A stretch of 14,760 bases of DNA, taken from an uncultured Faecalibacterium sp. (GTDB taxonomy: Bacteria > Bacillota > Clostridia > Oscillospirales > Ruminococcaceae). Of this stretch, positions 1 through 6,607 are shown piece by piece; within the stretch, counting starts at the first letter, position 1, and the number at the start of each line of letters is the position of its first letter. The notes below the pieces were generated by a model that did not search any database, was not told where the DNA came from, and saw only the letters and a list, made by a program, of their open reading frames with translations. The stretch covers positions 1-14,760 of the forward strand of contig CAKSZM010000045.1 of the NCBI GenBank assembly GCA_934525735.1. The letters run 5' to 3'. Both the position numbers and the translations under genes were made by a program.

Positions 1-213
1 ATCCAGCGTGCCCTCACCGGCTTTGCAGCCGGGGTCATGGTGGCGGCATCGGTGTGGAGTTTGCTGATCCCGGCCATTGAACAGTCGGCGGGGCTGGGCA
101 AACTTTCGTTTCTCCCGGCGGTCATCGGGTTCTGGGGCGGCATCCTGTTTTTGCTGCTCCTTGACCATGTGATCCCGCATCATCACCATCGCACACCGTC
201 TGGCCACCATTGA
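1..213 (+). pseudogene. ZIP-family metal transporter fragment, truncated at both ends
   Basis: The frame is open from the first base, so the N-terminus lies outside the window. About 58 residues resemble a central part of ZIP (GufA-like) divalent metal transporters: a membrane segment around VMVAASVWSLLIPAIEQS, a second around [18 protein letters not shown], and the helix-ending DHxIPH motif. ZIP proteins move Zn2+, Mn2+ or Fe2+ into the cytoplasm, and several more membrane helices should follow. Instead, after the PH at about base 180, the frame reads [10 protein letters not shown] and stops at 211-213. Those bases belong, in another frame, to an ABC ATPase, so the His-rich tail is an artefact of the junction and not a metal-binding loop. 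The family call is moderately sure and the truncation is clear. Confidence 0.6.
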
Positions 214-352
214 GCAGGCAGACCAGATTCTGGTGGTGGATAACGGCTGCATTGTGGAAAAGGGCACCCATGCCCAGCTTGTTGCTCAGCCCGGCCGCTA
301 CCAGCAGTTTGTCCGCATCCGTGAAAAGGCGGAAGGATGGAAGATCGGGTGA
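176..352 (+). pseudogene. C-terminal fragment of an ABC transporter ATP-binding protein
   Basis: Reading in frame from about base 176 to the TGA at 350-352 gives about 58 residues beginning [18 protein letters not shown], followed by [17 protein letters not shown] and a short charged tail. This is the end of an ABC ATPase: the H-loop (IAHRL), the switch-proximal strand with D-x-I-x-V-x-x-x-G, and the EKGTHxxL motif typical of exporter-type half transporters (permease-ATPase fusions). Walker A, signature and Walker B motifs and the membrane domain are all absent. No start codon or ribosome site precedes the fragment, because it is joined straight onto the ZIP fragment. It is a dead remnant unless the junction is an assembly error. 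Confidence 0.75.
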
Positions 353-409
353 GACACTTGGAAAAGAAGGAGGGAAGGACGCTGCTGTAAGGAGGAAAAA
401 CAAAAAGTG

Positions 410-457
410 AAGCGCAAAAAACCTTGCAGGCAATTGCCTGCAAGGTTTTTTGCGCTT
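410..457. terminator. Bidirectional intrinsic terminator, perfect 48-bp palindrome
   Basis: Bases 410-457 equal their own reverse complement over 24-nt arms centred between 433 and 434. The GC-rich core CCTTGCAGGC pairs with GCCTGCAAGG and is flanked by six A on the left and six T on the right. A hairpin followed by a U-run therefore forms on either strand. It lies between the + strand ABC fragment (stop at 352) and the - strand GH36 gene, whose stop begins one base after the palindrome. It can end both transcription units. Confidence 0.88.
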
Positions 458-2059
458 TCACAGCCTGAACCGGAGCTGTTCGGCTTTTCCGTCCATCCGG
501 TACCGGATGCAGAATGCGCCGTCTTCTTCCGTCGCCACCTGCACCTGTTCTGCCTGCTCAGCCAGTGCCCGCAGGCGGCAGTACTCTGCCCGCTGCTGTC
601 CCGTGTAGCGGGCGGGCATATCGGATGTCAGGAACACCTGCCCCAGCAGTGCGTTCACGGCGGCGAGCGTCTTTTTCTGCTCTGCGGTCAGGCGGCAGTT
701 TTCTTCGCGGAGAAAGAACACATCCGGGTCGCTGCCGTAGGCGCGGCCATTGAGCTGCCGCCGGAACACCGTGTTGTTGAGCGCCTGCTTTGTGGACACC
801 CGCTCCCGGTGGAACAGGCGCATATACCACACATCGTCCCAGTCCAAGCTCACGTCACAACTGACACGGCAGTAATCCACCAGCCCGAAGGCAGGCATCA
901 CCGGCACACCGCAGCCAAGGATCTGCTTCTCGCCGCACCAGCCCCGCAGCAGTTCCATGGCGCGGTACATCCGGGCGGCGCGGCTCTCCCGAGCATTGCC
1001 GAAGGGCGCTGCACCGTAGAGGAAATCCAGCTTGACCAGATCAAAACCCCACTCGTTCAGTACACGGCCGAACACCCGGTGCAGATGATCCAGCACTTGC
1101 GGCTTGTCGATATCCAGCGCGTAGAAGCTGCTCCAGTTGCCGCCGCAGCACCATGGTTTTCCATTCACCTGCAGCAGCCAGTCCGGATGCTGCCGGTAGA
1201 CCACCGAGTCTTTTTCGCATACAAAGGGCGCCAGCCATAATCCGGCGCGGAACCCGTTTTCATGGATGGCATCCGCCATCCGCTTCATGCCCTGCGGGAA
1301 TTTGGCGGGGTCTGCTTCCAGCCAGTCGCCCACCTTCGGTTCCCAGCCATCATCCACCTGAAACAGATCGCCGGGCGCGAGCAGGGTTTTGCAGCCTGCA
1401 AGATCCTCCCGGATGATTGCTTCCGTAATATTCTCATAGCGGTTGTACCAGCTGGAATATCCCATTAGCTTTTCCCGGGTACGCGGCCGGATGCCCATGG
1501 TGCGGAACCACCCGTCAAACACTTCGTCCTCACTGCCCTCGGCAAAAAAGAGATCAAACAGCGCAAATTTCCCGCCGGGATGCTCCACCCCGGCGCAGTC
1601 CCGTTCCAGCGTCAGCAGGCTTTTTGCGCTGTCGTACCGGAAAATGGTGTAGCCCGGCCGTTCATCCAGCGAAGCCGCCAGCCGGAACCGGTTCCCGCTG
1701 CGGAAGTAGCAGTAGGAAAAGCCGTGGCTCTGCCCTTTGTGCTGACCATAGGGCACAAAGTGGTAGTCGCCGTAGCGGTCAAAGAAGTATTTTTTCAGCA
1801 GAAAGCCGGGGATGTGATCCACGCCGCGCAGCTTCCCGCTCTGATCCAGCTCCGGGCTGTAAGTCCATGTCTGGTAGCCGTTCATGAACAGCCGTTCTTC
1901 TGCGTCCATCTTCCAGGGCAGTTCGGCCCGGACGGATTTCAGCGTTCCGGCAGGCAGATCGGCCGCCAGATGCAAAGCACCGTCCCGACCGGATACCGTC
2001 ACGCTGCCCTGCCGCTCGCCGCCGGCGGTCTGTGCGTACCAGTGAAGAAGTTCACTCAT
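458..2059 (-). CDS. GH36-type alpha-galactosidase (clan GH-D)
   Basis: Predicted cytoplasmic glycosidase that releases terminal alpha-linked galactose from melibiose or raffinose-type sugars by a retaining mechanism. The protein is 533 residues from the ATG at 2059, short for GH36 (often about 700). An N-terminal beta-sandwich region (about 1-190) precedes a TIM barrel. The motif QVDDGWE is at 234-240. The LVKLDFLY strand carries the likely nucleophile D345, and the CRVSCDVSLDW segment carries the likely acid/base D402. No signal peptide is seen. The ATG at 2059 was chosen over upstream in-frame starts because it has GGAGG in front and overlaps the symporter stop by 8 bases (ATGAGTGA), implying translational coupling. 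It is the last gene of the operon, ending at the palindromic terminator. Specificity within clan D is inferred, not proven. Confidence 0.85.
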   Translation of the reverse strand: MSELLHWYAQTAGGERQGSVTVSGRDGALHLAADLPAGTLKSVRAELPWKMDAEERLFMNGYQTWTYSPELDQSGKLRGVDHIPGFLLKKYFFDRYGDYHFVPYGQHKGQSHGFSYCYFRSGNRFRLAASLDERPGYTIFRYDSAKSLLTLERDCAGVEHPGGKFALFDLFFAEGSEDEVFDGWFRTMGIRPRTREKLMGYSSWYNRYENITEAIIREDLAGCKTLLAPGDLFQVDDGWEPKVGDWLEADPAKFPQGMKRMADAIHENGFRAGLWLAPFVCEKDSVVYRQHPDWLLQVNGKPWCCGGNWSSFYALDIDKPQVLDHLHRVFGRVLNEWGFDLVKLDFLYGAAPFGNARESRAARMYRAMELLRGWCGEKQILGCGVPVMPAFGLVDYCRVSCDVSLDWDDVWYMRLFHRERVSTKQALNNTVFRRQLNGRAYGSDPDVFFLREENCRLTAEQKKTLAAVNALLGQVFLTSDMPARYTGQQRAEYCRLRALAEQAEQVQVATEEDGAFCIRYRMDGKAEQLRFRL

Positions 2060-3437
2060 GCTTTGCCGCCTCCCCATGCAGTTGTGCGCTGATCTCGGCC
2101 GCACGCTCGTCGGTCAGCACGAATTTGTGCTGGAAGAGCACCAGAACGCCCGCCAGCACCAGCATGGGCAGGATGGTCATCATCAGACGCAGACCCAGCA
2201 GGGTGCCCGCGCTCTGGGCGGCGGCCGGGCCAGTCTCGTCCGTGTTACCCACAAGGCCGATCAGATCCAGTCCGATGCCGGTGAGGAACACCGCCACACC
2301 GGAAGCTGCCTTGACCACGAAGGTCTGCATGGAAAAGATGACGCTTTCCTCCCGGCGTCCGGTTCGCAGCTGCCCGTAGTCCACACTGTTGGAAAGGAAC
2401 AGAGTGGTCAGCACGCTGAGCATACCGTTGCAGGCAAACACCACCACGCCCGGGATGCACAGCAGCGCCAGACTGTGGGCCAGCCCGGTCAGGCAGAACA
2501 CCAGCAGGGTGCCGTAGCCGCACAGCGCCAGCACAAGGCTCAGCCGGAATACCTGCGTGCTGCTGAACTTTTTGCGCAGAAGCGGGTAAAGCACCATCAT
2601 GCCCAGGATCTGCGCCGCACCGCCCACGGTGGAGAACAGGGTGTAGGTGGCTTTCCAGCCTTCGCCGCCGAAGTCGTATTTGAAAAAATAGATGATGAAG
2701 TTGGAAGTCAGGTACAATGCCGAGTTGATGAGCACGATGCTGCCCACCACGACCATGGCCTGATCGTTGCGGAACAGCGCCGAGAACATCTCCTTCACGG
2801 TGGCGGTCTTCATCTCGGAAGGAGTCGTTTCCTTCATGGAAGCGCAGCACAGCAGCTCTGCCGCAACAAACAGCACCGCCACGATGAGAGCCACCCAGCG
2901 GAAGCCGGCCTTTTCGCTGTCGCCGCCCAGAGCGCCCACCAGCAGCATGGTGAACATGGCGATGAGCGCCGAGCCGACGCCGGCGCAGGTGCGCCCCACC
3001 ATGGAAAGATTCTCGCGGTCTGCCGGGGTCCGGGTGACCGCCGGGATCATGGACCAATACGGGATATCCATCATGGTATAGGTGACGCCCCACAGGATGT
3101 ACACCACGCTGAAGTAGACCATCAGCGCGGCCTGCCCCATGACCGGGGCGGCAAACAGGGCATAGAGCACCAGCGCATTGAGCACCGAGCCGGAAACGAT
3201 CCACGGCCGGAACCTGCCCCAGCGGGTGCGGGTCTTTGCCACCAGAATGCCCATGAAGGGATCGTTGAAGGCATCGAACAGCCGGGCCGCCATCAGCACA
3301 AGGCCCACAAAGCTGGCCGAAAGCCCCAGCACGTCCTGATAATAGTACATGACATAGGATGCCGACAGGGCATAGACCATATCCTTACCTACGGCACCGA
3401 TGCCGAATGCGGATTTCTGCTTCAATGTCAGTTCCAT
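2052..3437 (-). CDS. GPH-family sugar:cation symporter (MelB-like)
   Basis: A 461-residue, strongly hydrophobic protein with about 12 membrane segments, of the glycoside-pentoside-hexuronide:cation symporter family in the MFS superfamily. Family marks are the N-terminal KxxFGIGAVGKDMVY start, the segment ARLFDAFNDPFMG (residues 51-63; D55 and D59 match the cation-site aspartates of MelB), and RWGRFRPWI in the first cytoplasmic loop (about 72-80). It likely imports a galactoside with Na+ or H+ for the two glycosidases on either side. The start ATG at 3437 has AAAAGGAGG upstream and overlaps the end of the GH2 gene by 10 bases; the stop overlaps the GH36 start by 8. Family is confident; the exact substrate (melibiose, lactose or another galactoside) is inferred from the neighbours. 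Confidence 0.88.
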   Translation of the reverse strand: MELTLKQKSAFGIGAVGKDMVYALSASYVMYYYQDVLGLSASFVGLVLMAARLFDAFNDPFMGILVAKTRTRWGRFRPWIVSGSVLNALVLYALFAAPVMGQAALMVYFSVVYILWGVTYTMMDIPYWSMIPAVTRTPADRENLSMVGRTCAGVGSALIAMFTMLLVGALGGDSEKAGFRWVALIVAVLFVAAELLCCASMKETTPSEMKTATVKEMFSALFRNDQAMVVVGSIVLINSALYLTSNFIIYFFKYDFGGEGWKATYTLFSTVGGAAQILGMMVLYPLLRKKFSSTQVFRLSLVLALCGYGTLLVFCLTGLAHSLALLCIPGVVVFACNGMLSVLTTLFLSNSVDYGQLRTGRREESVIFSMQTFVVKAASGVAVFLTGIGLDLIGLVGNTDETGPAAAQSAGTLLGLRLMMTILPMLVLAGVLVLFQHKFVLTDERAAEISAQLHGEAAKHE

Positions 3438-5812
3438 ACAGGTTCCTCCTTTTCCAGCGTAAAGTGCACGGTAACCGGTTCCGTCTGCGGTGCGGACACG
3501 GTCAGCACCGCAGTCCCGGCTTTGCCCACAGTGCGCAGATAAGTGCCGGTCATGCCGCCCTCGGCCGCTGCTGTTTCCGGGCCGACCAGTGCGGCGTCGC
3601 CCTCCACGGCAAAGCGCACCGGCAGCTGTGCATACGTTGCAGGGTTGCCGTTTTCGTCCAGAACGCGCACCCGCACCGCTGCCATATCATAGGTGTCAGC
3701 TTCCCGCAGAGTCGTGCGGCTGGTGCGGACTTCCAGATGAAGCTTCGTTCCGGGGCACAGGGTCACGCTGCGGACTACTTTGCCGCCCTGCACGGCGTCG
3801 AACCGCCAGCGGGTGGCGGCGCCGCCCCAGTTGCCCACATATTTTCCGTAGAGCGCCACGCCGTCCTCAAAGGTCATTTTGTAGCGCAGCATACACCAGC
3901 CGAGTTTCAGCTTATAGGAGAGCGGCAGCCCCGGCAGGCCGTATTTTCCGGCTGCCAGCAGGCAGTCCCGCAGCAGAGCCGCCTTTGCGGGCGCAAAATG
4001 CTCCTGGGTTTCCAGCAGTTCGCCGATGGTATCGTCCACCACAAAGGGCGGATGCGGCAGGCTGTCCCACTCGCTGCGGGCGAGGTCGGTGACAAAGACG
4101 TCATTCTTGTACAGCTTCACCTGCTGCGCATTGCTGAAAGCATACACCCGGCCCAGCTGCCCGGCCGGGCTGTCGCCGATGTCCATGGAAGAACTGATCT
4201 CCAGCACCGGCTCGTCTTCTCCCTGACTGGCATACGCCGCTGCGGCCAGCTTTGGGTTGCGGAACATGTCCATGACGCCGTGGTAGCAGATGCGGTCGCC
4301 GGAGCCGAAGTCCCGGTGGGTCTGATAGTCGAACATACACCACCCGAAACACCCGGCGTGGCCGCCGTCGGCACAGGCGGCGTTCTGCACCCGGATGTGC
4401 CGCAGAGCCTGCTCCTGCCGGTGCGGGCCGTCATCAAACGCCTTGGTCGGGTACATATGACCGTTGCATTCCGAGATGAGCAGTGCCTTATTCATATCCG
4501 GGGTCACGTCTTTTTTTGGTTTGGCACCGGGGGTCACACCGTTGTGGGAAAAATCGTTGTAGGCATAGACATCTTCCAGCAGATGGCTCTTTTCCAGATA
4601 GCGCACGCCGGAGGTGGCGCGGCTGGGATCCAGCTGACGCGCCAGCCGGTTGGTGCGGGTGTAGAACGCATCGTCATCCACGCTTTCGTTGATGCGCACG
4701 CCCCACAGGATGATGGAGGGGTGGCTGCGGTTCTGCAGGATCATCTCCTGCAGCATCCCGCAGGCGGCTTCTTTCCATGCTTCATCGCCGATGTGCTGCC
4801 AGCCCGGCAGCTCGGTGAATACCAGCAAACCGCGCCGGTCGCACTCGTCCAGAAAATATTGGCTCTGGGGATAATGGCTGGTGCGCACTGCGTTGCAGTG
4901 CAGCTCCTCCTGCAGGATGCGGGCGTCCTCCCGCTGCAGGCTTTCCGGTGCGGCATAGCCGATGTACGGGTAGCTCTGGTGGCGGTTCAGCCCGCGCAGA
5001 AAGGTCTTTTTGCCATTCAGATAAAAGCCGTCCGCCCGGAACACCGCCGTGCGGAACCCGAAGGAGACCTGCCGGCGGTCCGTGACATGACCGGCGGCAT
5101 CCAGCAGTTCTGCCGTGCACCGGCAAAGCTGAGGATCCTCTGTGCTCCAGGGCTGCGCCTCCGGAGCGGGCAGGGTCAGGGTGCCGTTCGGCGCGGTGTC
5201 GGCGGTCTGCTCGGCCAGCAGCCTGCCGGCTGCATCTTCCAGCCGGACACGGACGTTTGCAATGCCGTCCAGATGTTCCGCCGTCCACTGTACAACTGCC
5301 TCTTTCAGGGATGGTGTATACACGAACAGATCGGTCAGGCGGCTCTTGGGCGAGACCTCCAGCCAGACCTCCCGGTACAGCCCGCCGTAGGTCAGGTAGT
5401 CGATCACAAAGCCGAAGGGCGGGATGGACGGATCCTCCCGTGTGTCCAGCCGCACCGTCAGCAGGTTTTCGCCGTCCCGGTCCACAAGGTCGGTGATCTC
5501 CAGCTCAAACCCGGTGTAGCCGCCTGCATGGGTTCCGGCCGGCTTGCCGTTGACAAAGACGTTTGCCTGATGGGCTGCCCCGTCGAACCGCAGGAACAGC
5601 CGCGGCGCTGCCTGCACCGGCGGCACCCGGAACCGCTTGCGGTAGCCGCAGACCATCTCGTAATCCGAAGGGTCTGCGTAGTGGAGCGGCAGCTCCCGGC
5701 AGGTGTGCGGCAGACGCACCGTCTGCTGTTTCGGGACGGGAAGCCCTTTGCCGAAGGCTTCGGTCCAATGCCTTGTGAATTCCCAGTCGTCGCAAAAACT
5801 GTGTACGATCAT
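3428..5812 (-). CDS. GH2 glycoside hydrolase, probable beta-galactosidase
   Basis: 794-residue family 2 glycosidase, likely removing beta-linked galactose from imported oligosaccharides. Order of parts: sugar-binding jelly roll (about 1-155, with FDGAAHQANVFVNG and the GGLYREVWL strand), immunoglobulin-like domain (160-255), TIM barrel (about 260-530). NRHQSYPY and NAVRTSHYP are core motifs. The acid/base is E376 in GVRINES and the nucleophile E448 in LLISECNG. A long C-terminal part (530-794) holds a SNAQQVKLYKND strand as in DUF4982-like modules and a final Ig/invasin-like domain (VRVLDENGNPA, then GTAVLTV). No signal peptide, so cytoplasmic. No clear N-x-K glucuronidase motif was found in the expected place, which favours beta-galactosidase over beta-glucuronidase, but other GH2 activities remain possible. 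The ATG overlaps the tetR stop as ATGA; AAGGAG lies upstream. Confidence 0.87.
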   Translation of the reverse strand: MIVHSFCDDWEFTRHWTEAFGKGLPVPKQQTVRLPHTCRELPLHYADPSDYEMVCGYRKRFRVPPVQAAPRLFLRFDGAAHQANVFVNGKPAGTHAGGYTGFELEITDLVDRDGENLLTVRLDTREDPSIPPFGFVIDYLTYGGLYREVWLEVSPKSRLTDLFVYTPSLKEAVVQWTAEHLDGIANVRVRLEDAAGRLLAEQTADTAPNGTLTLPAPEAQPWSTEDPQLCRCTAELLDAAGHVTDRRQVSFGFRTAVFRADGFYLNGKKTFLRGLNRHQSYPYIGYAAPESLQREDARILQEELHCNAVRTSHYPQSQYFLDECDRRGLLVFTELPGWQHIGDEAWKEAACGMLQEMILQNRSHPSIILWGVRINESVDDDAFYTRTNRLARQLDPSRATSGVRYLEKSHLLEDVYAYNDFSHNGVTPGAKPKKDVTPDMNKALLISECNGHMYPTKAFDDGPHRQEQALRHIRVQNAACADGGHAGCFGWCMFDYQTHRDFGSGDRICYHGVMDMFRNPKLAAAAYASQGEDEPVLEISSSMDIGDSPAGQLGRVYAFSNAQQVKLYKNDVFVTDLARSEWDSLPHPPFVVDDTIGELLETQEHFAPAKAALLRDCLLAAGKYGLPGLPLSYKLKLGWCMLRYKMTFEDGVALYGKYVGNWGGAATRWRFDAVQGGKVVRSVTLCPGTKLHLEVRTSRTTLREADTYDMAAVRVRVLDENGNPATYAQLPVRFAVEGDAALVGPETAAAEGGMTGTYLRTVGKAGTAVLTVSAPQTEPVTVHFTLEKEEPVWN

Positions 5813-6372
5813 CGCGGCAACACTCCTTCCAGTAAGATCGAGATCATCTCTTCCAGTACAGCCGTATACTGCACACCGCTGTCCGCAAGGCTGCGGTCGG
5901 CCAGAAAACTTTCCATCGAAGCGGTGATCATCTGCCGCAGCACCCGCAGGGATATGGGCCGGATGACGCCTTCCCGCATGGCCTGCTCCAGCAGAGCCAT
6001 GGTCGGTTCCCAGCCGGTCTCCAGCTGAAAACGCACCCGGGCCGCGACGGCCGGATATTTTTCGTCCAGTTCTTTCATCTGCTGCAGGTCCATCGCGGCG
6101 TATTCTTCCGGCATCGCAATAATGACAGCCCGGAGCTTTTCCTGCAGTGTGCCGCTGCCTTCCAGGATCTCCCGCTTGCAGCGGTGGATCTTTTCAAATG
6201 CGCGGTCCACCATATCCATCAAAAGTTTTTCTTTGGAAGGATAGACGGTATAGATCGTTTTTTTGCTGATGTGCAGCTGCTGGGCCACTTGCTGCATGGT
6301 AAACCGCAGCCCCTGCTCCCGGAACAGCAGCATTGCCTGTGCGCATACCAGCGTGCTGAGATCGTCCTGCAT
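5809..6372 (-). CDS. TetR-family transcriptional regulator of the galactoside operon
   Basis: 187-residue repressor-type protein. Residues 1-60 form the TetR helix-turn-helix domain: ALLFREQGLRFT-like first helices, then MQQVAQQLHISKKTIYTVYPSKEKLL, where the recognition helix and the Y-x-x-Y-P-S-K-E-x-L signature are plain. Residues 60-187 are the variable ligand and dimerisation domain, with no identifiable ligand. An upstream in-frame extension exists, but the ATG at 6372 is preferred because AGAGGAGG sits just before it and the protein then has normal TetR length. It is the first gene of the operon and overlaps GH2 by ATGA. The promoter and a repeated inverted-repeat array lie directly upstream, so it probably controls itself and the three downstream genes. 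The inducer is presumably a sugar or a breakdown product (inference). Confidence 0.88.
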   Translation of the reverse strand: MQDDLSTLVCAQAMLLFREQGLRFTMQQVAQQLHISKKTIYTVYPSKEKLLMDMVDRAFEKIHRCKREILEGSGTLQEKLRAVIIAMPEEYAAMDLQQMKELDEKYPAVAARVRFQLETGWEPTMALLEQAMREGVIRPISLRVLRQMITASMESFLADRSLADSGVQYTAVLEEMISILLEGVLPR

Positions 6373-6387
6373 CCGAACACCTCCTCT

Positions 6388-6453
6388 GGAAACTGATTCT
6401 CTATTTCTGGTTTCCATTTTAATGCGGAAACCAGGCGGATTCAAGCAGTTTCC
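6388..6453. promoter_or_regulatory. Candidate TetR operator array: four alternating GGAAAC half-sites
   Basis: The + strand shows GGAAAC at 6388-6393, GTTTCC at 6410-6415, GGAAAC at 6426-6431 and GTTTCC at 6448-6453. The gaps are 16, 10 and 16 bases, so the array is symmetric about 6420/6421. The central pair extends to a perfect 9-bp inverted repeat (CTGGTTTCC at 6407-6415 and GGAAACCAG at 6426-6434), and the right-hand pair to 8 bp (GCGGAAAC/GTTTCCGC). The array overlaps the predicted tetR promoter. Symmetric arms on the promoter of a TetR gene are the usual look of an autoregulatory operator. Assignment to this TetR is by position only. Confidence 0.7.
6416..6444 (-). promoter_or_regulatory. 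Sigma-A-type promoter of the tetR-GH2-symporter-GH36 operon
   Basis: On the - strand, -35 TTGAAT (6444-6439) and -10 TAAAAT (6421-6416) are separated by exactly 17 bases. The -10 lies in the 10-base gap between the two central operator half-sites, so bound repressor should block RNA polymerase. The leader before the tetR ATG would be about 35-40 nt. Confidence 0.6.
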
Positions 6454-6527
6454 GCATTTTCTGCGTTCTGTCGGAGAATCGCTGAAAAAACACAGCAATC
6501 TGACCAAAGCATTCCTGCCAGAAACCG

Positions 6528-6573
6528 AAAAAAACTCCGCTGTCTGAACAGGAGATATGTTCAAACAGCGGAG
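6528..6573 (-). terminator. Intrinsic terminator of glgP
   Basis: Arms 6535-6549 and 6559-6573 pair over 15 positions with one mismatch (C/T, tolerated as G-U on the transcript) around a 9-base loop. On the - strand the stem is followed by seven T (6534-6528). It sits 35 bases past the glgP stop and separates it from the TetR operon. Confidence 0.85.
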
Positions 6574-6607
6574 CAAGGGAAAAAATGATTGAGAAACGCA
6601 GAAGGAT

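Noticed and set aside
172..213. His-rich tail (HHHH ... GHH) of the ZIP fragment as a metal-binding loop
   Set aside because: The same bases encode the conserved IITIAHRL segment of an ABC ATPase in another frame, so the histidines come from reading out of frame past a junction.
2058..3542. 494-codon open frame on the + strand opposite the symporter
   Set aside because: Its composition is His/Gln/Arg-rich with no hydrophobic or domain pattern; it is an antisense shadow of a clear membrane protein gene.
3359..6028. 889-codon open frame on the + strand opposite GH2 and tetR
   Set aside because: It is antisense to three well-recognised genes, its translation is rich in Arg/Pro/His/Gln with no family resemblance, and it has no ribosome site. 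Long antisense frames are common in GC-rich coding DNA.
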